DNA of 64,000 bases from Bedellia somnulentella (GCA_963576735.1 OY755197.1:3236501-3300500), one strand, 5' to 3'. Shown: positions 20,086 through 29,325, counted from the first letter of the stretch. Notes: generated by a model from the sequence alone, not told the origin. Translations and numbers: made by a program.

Positions 20086-20325
20086 AATAGTGTATTTATG
20101 ACATGTGAGCTTGTATTTCGATTTTCATGCCAAATATTTAAAGAGCTTACAATAATAACAGCTTATAATTTAATGTGCGTTTTTTTACACAAATGAGAAA
20201 ATACTGATTGTTTGCCGAAAGGTCGATTGCCTGCCCAGCCCCTTACTTATCGAGTTAAACAGAGAGTTATTTTTACCTTTATAATTATACTAAGTATGAA
20301 GAATTATATAAGTAAAAAGCATATA

Positions 20326-20447
20326 TGAAAAGAATTATGAATGTACACAGGACTGTAGTGGTTTGCTAGGATCCTACAACAAAGTGGCAGCTGATATTCT
20401 CTACCTACCCCATTGGGAAATAATGGCGTGAGTATGTCTATGTATGT
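20326..20447 (+). mobile_element. LINE-R 3' fragment
   Basis: AAAGAATTATGAATGTACAC, CAAAGTGGCAGCTGATATTC, CTACCCCATTGGGAAATAAT, GGCGTGAGTATG. Confidence 0.7.
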
Positions 20448-21144
20448 TAACTGAATAGAATTTGTTCTATTTTATGATAACAATCATTTTAATGATAATT
20501 CGGTATGCAAAGTTTTACAAAAGTGATGCTGATTACAAAACCATTTCGAGATATTATGTTTTTAAAACATATTTTCTTGAAATTAAATCAAACAAAGCTA
20601 AGATGACCGTTATTTTAACAAAATACTGTAACAGTATTTGACCTTCAGCGTTGTTTCAAAGACGATCGTTTTATCAGTTTATTAATAAAATATCGAAAAT
20701 CATAGGTTTCTTTAGTATAATATCCTAATAATTTCATTTGAGATTACAAATTCGCGAAATGCTTTGCAATCAGCAACATTTTTATTAAACATTTCGCTTT
20801 ATTTGCATGTCGCTACGTGATATTTTCGATCGATGACGTCATTAAGTACAAAAGTTAAACAATCTTTAAAAAATCATAACTTTGCAATTACTCATTTTAA
20901 ATGAAAAATATTCAAATTAGTCTTTTATTTTCGTGTTTGCTATCGAATAAAAAATATTTAATAAATACCAAAAAAAAACTTTGTATACCGAATTACCTCA
21001 TCAGACTAGCTCTTTACACTATCGAGCTCGTTCGCGCCGCCATTGAACCTCGTTCAGCCGTGTTTCAGTGCTTCTGTTGTTATCAAAGTGTTAGAATGAC
21101 CCGTTACCGCTCTCATGAGACCCATTTTAATATAAATATATAGC
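20448..21144. other. AT-rich stretch, nothing recognised
   Basis: No gene or repeat was recognised. The frame open at 20901-21143 has no known domain. Confidence 0.4.
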
Positions 21145-21145
21145 A

Positions 21146-21147
21146 AC

Positions 21148-21180
<33 letters not shown>

Positions 21181-21295
21181 TGGTCCAACCGATTTCGGTC
21201 ACGGCGACCGCTTCAACGTGTCCTCTATGGACGCCGGTCGTGGGCTCGCATGTGGCTGACATAGCCAATCTTCTTTGTGAAGATCCTCGCACAAA
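21146..21295 (+). repeat. Interspersed repeat G, copy 2, with ATG microsatellite
   Basis: About eleven ATG units at 21147-21180, then CCGATTTCGGTCACGGCG and CTCGCATGTGGCTGACATAG. Related to 1062-1175. Confidence 0.65.
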
Positions 21296-21395
21296 GAAGA
21301 TTATAGCAACATACATACGAGGTATATCTATTGATTTTGAATTGTGTTTTAAAAGGGAAAAAAAGTAAATTGAACATACGTACATAAATGTATAA

Positions 21396-21500
21396 TCATG
21401 CCATCAGTTCCCATAGCGGTAGGCAGAGACTATCGATCACCACTTTGTACTATCCTGGCAAATCTCTCATCAATCTTTTTAAACAGGCTTTTATAATAAA
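21396..21500 (-). mobile_element. LINE-R 3' fragment
   Basis: GCCATCAGTTCCCATAG, GGTAGGCAGAGACTATCG and CCACTTTGTACTATCCTGGC are antisense LINE-R last codons. Confidence 0.75.
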
Positions 21501-21680
21501 TTGAACTTTTCTTCTTAATTTTTGTTACAGTCCTGTAAATGTATAAAATAATTCTACTCCGAAGTGAGAGTATCAAATATGAATGGAAGCCTTAACTGAT
21601 TGTCTACCAGTCTAGAACTTTGGGTCACGAAGAGTTTTGTTAATTTCGAGGTAAAGAAATTAAATAATATAATGTAATTT

Positions 21681-21826
21681 GCTCTGTAGTGCCGGCTTAG
21701 AATTACACTACCCCTTTCCCCTTTATCCCCACTTAGCTTCCAAAAGTGGCTGAAGAATTTTCTGAATTTGAAGCTCCGGCTACCCCTTTTAGGGATTTAT
21801 AGCCGTGATTATATGTATGTATGTAT
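21681..21826 (+). mobile_element. SINE-A with large internal deletion
   Basis: GCTCTGTAGTGCCGGC and CACTACCCC are joined directly to CCCCACTTAGCTTCC; the middle ~100 bp are missing. The 3' module and tail are intact. Confidence 0.82.
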
Positions 21827-22140
21827 TTAGGTCATAATCATAACTGCAAGAAAGATCAAGAATTTCTCAAATTTACTGAAAAACTACATCTTCATATCTA
21901 CACTACACTAGCCTTACACTACACAAGCCAAGTTTCACCAAAAAAAGTTACAGGAAGGTTTACGTAATACATGCATATTCGACCGCGCCTAAGGCTATCC
22001 TCCATGAATCATTGATTTCATTCTAGCGAACCACAATCTGGTGTATTATTTATTTATGAGAACCCCTGGATGTGCAAGTGAAGGCGTGAGATATTTGTAA
22101 GAGTTGAGTTAGTTATACCACAGATAATATAATACTTATA
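21827..22140. other. AT-rich stretch, nothing recognised
   Basis: No gene or known repeat was recognised. Confidence 0.4.
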
Positions 22141-22499
22141 ACATAACATAAACGTTCACGCCGAATATCCCCGAAGGTGTTGGCAGAGGTACTAATACTC
22201 CTGAACTCACATGGCAAGCGCCAACTAGTTTCCAGAGAAGGTACCCACGTTTTGCTTAGGCAGTGTACTCACGTGATAGGGGGCAGGCCTATCGCCGTTT
22301 TGTACGAATACACTGTCACATGACTAATTACAACTCAGCCATGTGGGTTTCCTCACGATGTTTTCCCTCACCGTAACAACCATGATAAATTAACCACACA
22401 TATGTCTTTAGAAAAGACAAATTGGTGTAGGCCCGACCCGGGATTTGAACACTAGTCGCTTTCACGATAACCGGTGTTCTACCCATTGAGCTATTACGT
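22141..22499 (-). mobile_element. SINE-B, chimera of subfamilies 1 and 2
   Basis: The 3' part has GGCAAGCGCCAACTAGTTTC (subfamily 1). The tRNA head has TTTGAACACTAGTCGCTTTC and ACCCATTGAGCTAT (subfamily 2). The switch lies somewhere in the shared central domain. Confidence 0.85.
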
Positions 22500-22732
22500 C
22501 GTTCTACTACAGTAATACTAATACATGTATTCGCTGGGTGCGCGACGGCACCGCCAACTAGCGTTCACAATTATGGCGGACATTTTAATGTCAAATGGGC
22601 GGCTGTAAACAAACAAATAATTTCAAGAAAGTATCGTAATTTATATATATTCTATTTGATCATGTAAATCTATAGCGTCGATAATAACGCTGATGTTTTG
22701 TATTACCCGTTTAGAATGACAATAAATAAATT

Positions 22733-22828
22733 ACAGATTGGTGTAGGCCCGTCCCAGGATTGGAACTCACGCCCTTCTGTTACGCATATGTACGGGCGGG
22801 TGTTCTACCCACTGGACTATCATGTCGC
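22733..22828 (-). mobile_element. SINE-B tRNA head only
   Basis: Minus strand: GACATGATAGTCCAGTGGGT, GGGCGTGAGTTCCAATCC, GGGCCTACACCAAT, then unrelated AT-rich sequence. The central domain and 3' module are absent, which is unusual for an element that truncates from the 5' side. Confidence 0.75.
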
Positions 22829-22851
22829 ATGACTGTATTGTTGTAAGTAAT

Positions 22852-22903
22852 ACATACATACATACATATACTCACGCCATTAGTTCCCATTGGGGTAGGC
22901 AGA
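22852..22903 (-). other. LINE-R 3' module (hairpin and TATG tail)
   Basis: Sense strand: CTCTGCCTACCCC, AAT, GGG, then GGCGTGAGTATATG and a TATG repeat. CCC and GGG can pair. SINE-A has CTCTGGCTACCCC..GGG..GCCGTGAG and SINE-B has CTCTGCCAACCCC..GGGG..GGCGTGA at the same place, so this is the probable reverse transcriptase recognition end shared by all three. Confidence 0.8.
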
Positions 22904-24256
22904 GACTATTGATCGCCACTTCGCACGATCCTGACAAACCTTTCTAGCTTCGTTTACATCCATCAATCTTTTCATACATGCTCTTTTATTCTTCATACTT
23001 CGGACGCCAGCCTTTTTGAGCACACTCTCAATTTGGTCCAAGTGTGTTCTCCGTGGTCGTCCTCTACTAACATTGCCATCCACACTAGCTCTATAGATCC
23101 CTTTTACCAATTTTCTATCATCCATCCTCTCTATGTGCCCAAACCATCTCAACATTCCTTTTTCTATCTTTCTTACAATATCATCTTTCACACCACACTT
23201 TTCACGAATAACACTATTTCTCACTCGGTCACATAATCTAACATTACAAATTTTTCTGAGGGACCTCATCTCTACTGCATTCACTCTGCTCTCATGCTTC
23301 TTCTGCCACACCCAACATTCGCTTCCATACATAAGCGTAGGAACAAGAACAGCATCATGCACAGCCATTCGGGCCTTTTCAGACACCGATTGACTGATCA
23401 TTAGGCTATTCATTGCTCCATTTACCGCATTACCCTTTTCCACTCTTCTTTCAATGTCTTCATCACATTTTCCATCCCTTGTAAACAAACTTCCCAGATA
23501 TACAAACTCCTTCACCTGTTCCACACCCTTACCATCAATCGCAATCACGCATTCTGTCACATCTTCCTGTCTCTCAAAAACCATCGTTTTGGTCTTATCC
23601 ACATTCACCCTCATTCCCTTTCTTACAAAAGACTCACATGCAATATTCATCATCTCTTGCAACTCTTCTGCCGACGATGCAAGTAGCACTTGATCGTCAG
23701 CATACAAGAGGCATTTAATGATGAATCCACTCATTCTTAGTCCATAATCACTTTCACGCAACTCTGTCAAACAGTCATCCATGAACAAATTGAAGAGCCA
23801 CGGAGAAGCTACACATCCCTGTCGGACACCCCTAGAGATTCCGAACCAGTCAGTGTTTTCCCCGTTTACTCTTACACATGCACTAGAATCCTCATAGAGT
23901 GATACTAATGCACGTATAAGTTGACTCCCCAAACCGAACTTGGATAACACCTCCCATAAACACTTTCTTACCACCCTATCATACGCCTTCTCTGAATCAA
24001 TGAAGGAGCAATACACCTTTTTGTTCTTAGCTAAGAACTTTTCGGTGATGCTCCTTACAGAGAAGATTTGATCCATACATCCCATTCCTTTCCTAAATCC
24101 CGCTTGCACATCCCATATTTTCTCATCAGTTTCATTCATCACTCTTTCAATCAGTACCTTAGCATACAATTTACCAACAATGCTGAGTAAGCTGATGCCG
24201 CGGTAGTTTTTAGCCTCTTGGTGTGACCCCTTTCCTTTATATAGAGGCACAATCAC
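22880..24256 (-). pseudogene. LINE-R reverse transcriptase core and C-terminal domain
   Basis: Longest open part, 458 codons. RT motifs in order: VPLYKGKGSHQEAKNYRGIS, LSIVGKLYAKVL, QAGFRKGMGCMDQIF, DSEKAYDRV (first catalytic aspartate; most relatives have DLEKAYDR), GVRQGCVASPWLFNLFMDD, and LLYADDQVLLA with the YADD catalytic box. After the thumb the C-terminal part shows EFVYLGSLFTRDGK, LMYGSECWVWQKKHESR and RWFGHIERMDD, typical of RTE-like insect LINEs. It ends VSAYPNGN, codons that also form the 3' hairpin. The enzyme would carry out target-primed reverse transcription of LINE-R and probably of SINE-A and SINE-B RNA. The frame is cut from its N-terminal part by the insertion at 24258. Confidence 0.92.
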
Positions 24257-24257
24257 C

Positions 24258-24380
24258 GCCTTAAAAATAAATAAAATAAAATAAAAAGCGTTTATTTACG
24301 AGAAACAAGAGTTAAATAAGGTGGTAGGTTTTTTTAAATAGTTCATCTTGTTCTACCTTGCGGCGTGTAAATACTTATTA
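24258..24380 (-). mobile_element. Short LINE-tail insertion within LINE-R
   Basis: Breaks the RT frame between the DWCNVI region and VPLYKGKG. Sense strand: GCGGCGTGTAAATA-like start inverted to CTCGTAAATAAACGC, then a TTTTATTTTA-type tail. It looks like a 5'-truncated 3' end of another LINE, but the family was not identified. Confidence 0.6.
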
Positions 24381-25142
24381 CATTGCACCAGTCTCGTGGA
24401 ACTTTGCCACTCAACCAGCATTTTTGGAAAAGGAAGTACAACCAAGAAGCCACCAACCCTTTACCAGCCCTCAGCATTTCGATAGTAATCCTATCATACC
24501 CTGCCGCCTTCCCTAATTTCATACTTTTCATTGCTTTCATTATTTCTTCCATACTAATCTCGCTGTCACTAAATTCACCCATCTCCCCGTTCCAATCAAC
24601 ATAACTGTCGATTGGCGAAGAAATGGATGCATCCTCTTTCTCAAACAGTCCCTCAAAATAATTCTTCCATACCCGTTTCATGCTACTTTCATCCGTCGCC
24701 AATTCACCCTGTTCATCTCTTATTACACTCACTCTCGTGTTTTGGGAAACTCCCTTTTCTTTCCGGATATACTTCCAGAATAACTTTTGGTTATTCCGGA
24801 AATTATCAGAAAGTTTCCTCTCACACCACTCTTGCAAATCCCGCTTTTTATTTCTATTTTCTTCTTTACCTCATTCTTAACTCTCTTATATTCATCTTCA
24901 CTTTTCTGCACTACATCGTCAGTTACACTCGCATCCATCCGTTTACTAGCTTTAATCGCTAGTAAATCTAACCACGCTTTCTTCTTATCTCCAACCGCCT
25001 CTTTCACAACTTTATCCCACCAACTTGTTGGTGGTCTATTTGACCTTTTACACACTCCACATACTTCCGTCGCACATTCAACCATCGTCGATTTGAGCAC
25101 ATCCCATACTTCTTCTATTTCCATTTCATCCTTCATCTCCAC
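24343..25142 (-). pseudogene. LINE-R linker and N-terminal RT region, two frames
   Basis: Two overlapping open pieces (24729-25142 and 24343-24837) joined by a frameshift near 24830. The first has PPTSWWDKVVKEAVGDKKKA and a lysine-rich helix; the second has NNQKLFWKYIRKEKG, KNYFEGLFE, LGKAAGYDRITIEMLRAG and LSGKVPRDW. This is the usual order between endonuclease and RT in RTE elements. A further frameshift separates it from the endonuclease part near 25145. Confidence 0.88.
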
Positions 25143-25147
25143 GCAAC

Positions 25148-26097
25148 TTAGTCCGCATCCAATTTTCTCAAGTATTCATCTCTGATATTTTCATCTTCTT
25201 GCAGTTTTTCTACTTTTATTCTCGCGAAATCCGTTGTTGACACTTTAGGCCTGTGACGCCAACGCGTGCACAGACCCCTTAATCGTGATATAACGAGAAA
25301 GTGATCTGTGCCAACGTTCGTGCCCCTATAGACCCTGTTGTCAACAACTTTTGTTCTCAGCCTTTTATCAACTATCACAAAATCAATCATACTTCTCTCG
25401 CTTCCCCTCTGTCTTGTATACATATGGATATCTTTGTGCTTAAACAACGTGTTTGTAACACAAAGATTCCTCTCCAAACATACCTCAATCAATTTCTCAC
25501 CATTCTCATTTACCCTTTGATCACTAAACTTTCCTAAAACTCTTTCGCAACCGTTGCATGACACACCAACCCAGCCATTAAAATCTCCTAACATTACAAG
25601 TCTCTCATTCTGATCACACCCATTCGCAACATCGTCTAACAGATTCCAAAACTCCTCCCTCTCGGATAGGGATTTAGACATGTCCGGAGCGTATACGCAA
25701 ATTATGCGCATCCGGACTAGTCCCAATTTCACCTTAATCCACAGGAGCCTTGGACTCACACATTCGTAATCTTTCATACACTGAGCCATCCTTTCAGATA
25801 TCAGAAGTCCCACTCCTTGGCTCGGTCACTGTCAGCGACTCCAGACCAGATTGCTGTAATGTTGCCAAGTTGTGAAACTTCCTTTCCCTTACGCTTCGTC
25901 TCATTTACACAAAGAAAATCCAGTTTTCTTTCATTCATAATCATACATACTTCATCTAATTTTTCAAACATTCCTCCACATACATTCATCGTACTGAAGC
26001 GGGTCTCTTTAGCCCACTTTTCGCCCCGTGAGCAACCATGGCGTGATGAGTGGCGAGCTACATCGCCGTCTCCCTGTTTACTAAAATTTGAACACAT
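25148..26097 (-). pseudogene. LINE-R AP endonuclease domain, two frames
   Basis: N-terminal third of the polyprotein in two pieces (25801-26097 and 25148-25813) with a frameshift near 25808. Motifs: TMNVCGGMFEKLDEV at the start, DFLCVNETKRKGKE (with the metal-binding glutamate), IICVYAPD, MLGDFNGWVG (GDFN box), DFVIVDKR and GTDHFLVISRL, the terminal SDH-like histidine box. All expected APE catalytic boxes are visible, so the damage is by frameshift rather than loss of active-site residues. It would nick the chromosomal target. Confidence 0.9.
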
Positions 26098-26285
26098 ATT
26101 GGACCCACGAGAAGCAAGGGAAGTAAACTGTCCACCTAGCCAGAGCCCCGCTTGACTAGGTAAGGTTATTTAGTACCCGGAGTGCACCAAGCTCCGGGAC
26201 GGCGGCACGCTAGCGACCAGGCTCACCCCTGGCCATGCATCCCTCGGCGCGGCAGACCTTGGATTGGTGTAAGAGCGAAGATGGA
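26098..26285 (-). promoter_or_regulatory. LINE-R GC-rich leader
   Basis: Between the 5' module and the coding frame; clearly richer in G and C than its surroundings (GCGGCACGCTAGCGACCAGG on the plus strand). Likely an internal promoter or 5' UTR by analogy with other LINEs; no motif was proved. Confidence 0.4.
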
Positions 26286-26370
26286 AAAGCCCTAGTCCCT
26301 TAGTCGACTTCTACGACACCCACGGGAAGAGATGGGGTAGTGCTATTCTAAGCCGACACTACACAGCAAA
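26286..26370 (-). other. LINE-R 5' module shared with SINE-A
   Basis: Sense strand begins GCTGTGTAGTGTCGGC, TTAGAATAGCACTACCCC, then GTGGGTGTCGTAGAAG, CGACTAAGGG and AGGGCTTTT. It aligns with the first ~85 bp of SINE-A with few changes and then diverges. GTAGTG and CACTAC can pair around a 14-base loop. The outer border is the target duplication, so this is the true 5' end of the insertion. Confidence 0.88.
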
Positions 26371-26408
26371 GTTGTAAGTAATGAACTCTTTTTATGTATT
26401 TTCAGTTA

Positions 26409-26546
26409 AATATGGCCAAATTAATTATAAAAACTGGATTCCAAGCAATAACACACGACTTCACTTTCCAACTACAAACGACAATAAAAGGAAGAAAATT
26501 AGTTTTAGCTCAACATGGGCAAGATGTGAAAGAAATTAAATCTTAA
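26409..26546 (+). CDS. Small open frame after a splice-acceptor-like site, unknown
   Basis: Starts at the ATG near 26412, just after TTTTTATGTATTTTCAG, a good 3' splice-site string, and runs about 45 codons (MAKLIIKTGFQ start, GQDVKEIKS end) to TAA. It lies inside the DDE transposon, so it may be the last exon of that element's second protein. I do not recognise it, and without a homologue it may not be real. Confidence 0.35.
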   Translation, partial: NMAKLIIKTGFQAITHDFTFQLQTTIKGRKLVLAQHGQDVKEIKS

Positions 26547-26744
26547 AATAATAATAAACAGATTCTGCCAAAGCGTTCTTTTACTGGTAAAAACATAATA
26601 AATCTATAAAAAATATGAAGTTAGGTGAATACTGCTGTTGATTTATCTGTTAAAGTATATTGTTCTGTTCTATTATTGTGTTCTTAAATAAAATTAAATT
26701 GTGTTATATATTTTGTTTTATTGAGTTCTGCAAATTTACTTATA

Positions 26745-27170
26745 CACAACAAATATGCAAAATATGATCTGTATGGCAAACAAGTTTTAATAAAGTCTCA
26801 GCCGTTGCATTATCGACATGAATCCTAACCCAAGCGATACCGATGTAAGTAGCATCTGTCTCATCTCTTGAAAATTCCCTTTTATCACTTCGAAAAGGTG
26901 GCATAACAATTCCTATTTCTTATCCACTTTCATCTAAAATTTTCTTTATTTGTGGAAATCCTTTGTCAGCCAAAACAATGTCTCCATTTTCTAAATACCT
27001 ATAATCAACAATCCTGATTCAACTGTTATTTGAGCATAGCTTTTCCTTCCACCGGCCACTTTTGATATAAAGGAAATGAAGCCTCCGGGTGTTATACCTA
27101 TGAGCACCTTTGCAGTAAATCCTTTCTTGTAGCACCACACACGATAATCAACTGTAGATGGTATTTCTAC
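26745..27170 (-). pseudogene. DDE_Tnp_4-type transposase fragment
   Basis: Minus-strand sequence with VDYRVWCYKKGFTAKVLIGI, TPGGFISFISKVAGGRKSYA, then after a frameshift ENGDIVLADKGFPQIKKI, and later IGIVMPP and WVRIHVDNATAETLL. The order S/C-YK..TVKVLVGI, PGGFISF, GGR..S, GDIVLADKGF, P, then R-hv-ER-like end is that of DDE superfamily 4 transposases (Harbinger and ISL2EU groups). The aspartate of LADKGF is the second catalytic residue. Stops and frameshifts show decay, and the N-terminal part was not found. Confidence 0.75.
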
Positions 27171-27547
27171 TTAAAACTCTGCCGGCATTTGCAAGCAAGG
27201 TTGCTTGATGAGCGAAAGTCTTTACAATAGTATTACATTCTTGGTGCTTGGTTTTTTTTGCCAAACTTGATAATCTTCGAAGTGCTTGATATTTCAATTT
27301 GAACTTCAGAATTACATATATCTTTGCCACTATGTGCATAAATATTGCAGATGAATGTTTTTCCTTCATTTCCGATACGCGAAAATATATTAACTTGGCA
27401 TTATTTGTAAATTTTAATACTATGAATATTTTCCATCATTTAAATTACACTTGATTAGCCGCCGAATGTTCCTTTTTTTGCCACAGTGCGCGCTGTGATC
27501 GTTTCGAGTTCCCCCACCCCCTACTTTGCACCCAGCGAATAAAATCC

Positions 27548-27612
27548 TCATGCCATTGGTTGCCATTGGGATAGGATGAAACTATAGCATATCTTCTACG
27601 AGCGACCTTTTA
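27548..27612 (-). mobile_element. LINE-R 3' fragment, degenerate
   Basis: CATGCCATTGGTTGCCATTG and GGGATAGG keep the 3' module pattern; the rest is diverged. Confidence 0.5.
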
Positions 27613-27699
27613 ACTCGATATCGCGTGGTATAAAAAAGCCATCTCTTTCGCACTTACATAGTACAAAATAGTGTAGAAGTATATTTAATATAATTAAAC

Positions 27700-27850
27700 A
27701 TATTAGATATATAAATTAATATTTAGGTTAAGGGAAAAAGACTGTTAAATCAAGGATGTTGGTGATGCGGTTATTATTATTTAAAAAGTTTTTGATTTCA
27801 AATCCCTAGGTCACTTTTTATGACACTCCCGAAAAGAAATTGGTTAGTGC
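27700..27850 (-). mobile_element. SINE-A, degenerate
   Basis: GGTGATGCGG and TTGGTTAGTGCTATTCTAAT keep SINE-A spacing; heavily changed. Confidence 0.5.
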
Positions 27851-27887
27851 TATTCTAATTCATCTCAAACTTTACTCAAACGATGAC

Positions 27888-28155
27888 GCCGTATATTCCC
27901 AAAGGGGTTGGTACTAATACTTAAGAATATCACGTGACATCGTCACCTGGTGTTCGGAGTATCCACGTTTTGCTTGGACAGTGTACTCACGTGACACAAC
28001 TTAGCCATGTGGTTTTCCCGTACCGTTAACCACCATGACAAATTAACCGAACATATGACGTTAGAAAAGAAAAAGTGTTTTGGGCCCGGTAGAATTTGAA
28101 CCCTGATCGTCCGTAGGATAAGCGGTATTTGACCAACCTGAGCTATCACGGTTGC
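27888..28155 (-). mobile_element. SINE-B, diverged, internal deletion
   Basis: GACGCCGTATATTCCCAAAG, CACCTGGTGTTCGGAGTATC, GTGTACTCACGTGAC and head CCTGAGCTATCACGG. About 40 bp after the GTGAC block are missing. Confidence 0.78.
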
Positions 28156-28178
28156 TTCTAATCTATCTAGCTATGCAG

Positions 28179-28422
28179 ACATACATACATATACTCACGG
28201 CTGTAATTCCCTAGAAGGTGTAGCCAGAGCCAAGGAATTATAAATTTCTCAGCCACTTTTGGAAGTTGTGTGGGGAAAAGATAGTAAAATAAAGGTTTTT
28301 GGTGATGGGTCTCCAACCTTATCGCCCAAAAATCCAATAAAAAGCCCCAATACCCTTAGTCGCTTCTTACGACACCCGTGGTTAGGAAGGGGTAGCGACA
28401 TTCTAAGCCGGCACTACACGGC
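28179..28422 (-). mobile_element. SINE-A, full length (GCCGTGTAGTGCC subfamily)
   Basis: Tail at 28179, 5' module ending GGCACTACACGGC at 28422. Antisense GGTTTTTGGTGATGGG marks the same variant as at 30479, 45049 and 63270. Confidence 0.87.
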
Positions 28423-28810
28423 AATATATGGCGTGAACATTGAATACAGACAAACAAAGAATATTATTAGTAGCGTTAGAAATATCGTCTTTCTGTCCCA
28501 TTTCTCACGCTTGTCGCGATCGCGTAACCATAAGTTATCTAAACATAAAATAAAATCCCGATCTAATTCACATTCACCAAACATGTTCCATCTTTTGTTT
28601 AAATAAAATATTGGTTCGCGATTTCCTGTTGATTTTCCTAAGAGCACGTTTTCCTGAAAATATTGACGTGGGAACAGATTTTTGTGATGTTGAATGTTAG
28701 TTTAACACCGTATGCTGCACATGTTAGGAATGATAAATTACGTTCATTGTTTCCATATCACTGGAAAACGTGCTTTTTGTTTAATTCATATAATTAACGA
28801 CTCAATTTCA
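28423..28810. other. Unique-looking stretch, nothing recognised
   Basis: Frames open through it carry no known domain. Confidence 0.4.
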
Positions 28811-29157
28811 ATATTCACGCAATATATTCCTGAAGAGGTGGCAATGGTTTTAATACTTGTAAACACCACGAGACATTTTAGTCACCTGTATAGCAAGCAC
28901 GAGCGCTATTTTATCGACACGATAACGGTTAGAATGAGATGGCAGTATACAATACTAAGTAAGTGCGTAAGAGATGGCGGCTTTATCCCACGCGATAACT
29001 AGTTTAAACACGGCTCGTGCTTGCCCTTCTGTTTGGGGTACCCACGGTTTGCTTGGGCAGTGCATTCAAGTGATACGTGACAGGCCTATAGCCGCTTTGT
29101 AACTAGGTAGAACTCAGTTGTGTAAGTTTCCTTACGAAATTTTCCTTTACCTTTAAT
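28811..29157 (-). mobile_element. SINE-B, old copy, split by a MITE-like insert
   Basis: ATATTCACGCAATATATTCC and GACATTTTAGTCACCTG before, GGTACCCACGGTTTGCTTGG and CAGGCCTATAGCCGC after the insert at 28893-29024. Confidence 0.72.
28893..29024. mobile_element. MITE-like insert with 12-bp inverted ends
   Basis: GCAAGCACGAGC at 28893 and GCTCGTGCTTGC at 29013-29024 are perfect inverted repeats around 108 bp of non-coding sequence. It interrupts SINE-B. No clear target duplication is seen, so the superfamily is unknown. Confidence 0.68.
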
Positions 29158-29160
29158 ACA

Positions 29161-29325
29161 TAGGAGGGGTAGCCAGAGCTACGGAATAAGAAATGCCTCA
29201 GCCACTTTTAGGAGAGTGTTGGGTCTCAAACCCAACCGCATCGCAAAACAACCACTTAAATCTTCTTCACTCATCAAAACAATCACTCAAATCGCCTCTA
29301 ACGATACCCGTGGGAAAAAATCAGT
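29161..29325 (-). mobile_element. SINE-A, degenerate, no 3' tail
   Basis: GGGGTAGCCAGAGCTACG, GCCTCAGCCACTTTTAGG, CCCAACCGCATCGC and CGCCTCTAACGATACCCGTG. Confidence 0.68.

Larger units (their letters stand above)
22852..26370 (-). mobile_element. LINE-R, full-length RTE-like LINE with target duplication
   Basis: A 3.5-kb minus-strand element. GTTGTAAGTAAT lies at 22840-22851 and 26371-26382, so both ends belong to one insertion. The 5' end (26370 downwards) reads GCTGTGTAGTGTCGGC, identical to the SINE-A start. A GC-rich leader follows, then one long broken frame for endonuclease and reverse transcriptase. The stop codon falls inside the 3' module (CTACCCCAATGGGAACTAAT), leaving a 3' UTR of only ~15 bp before the TATG tail. 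A single frame with an APE endonuclease and a very short 3' UTR are RTE-clade traits. The copy is dead: several frameshifts and a ~120-bp insertion. Confidence 0.92.
22531..27538. mobile_element. DDE transposon remnant (ISL2EU/Harbinger-like) hosting LINE-R
   Basis: Terminal inverted repeats TCGCTGGGTGC (22531-22541) and GCACCCAGCGA (27528-27538), with AT on each outer side (22529-22530, 27539-27540), fit a 2-bp AT target duplication. Between them lie a minus-strand transposase fragment of the DDE_Tnp_4 type and the later LINE-R insertion. Without LINE-R the element is about 1.5 kb. Assignment to ISL2EU rather than PIF/Harbinger rests on the 2-bp AT and is an inference. Confidence 0.68.

Noticed and set aside
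20901..21143. 80-codon open frame
   Set aside because: AT-rich, no domain, no start context or splice pattern; treated as chance.
28259..28440. Recurring antisense peptide with KVFGDGSPTASPKNPIKSPN in several SINE-A copies
   Set aside because: It is the antisense reading of a non-coding SINE; stops fall at different places in different copies.
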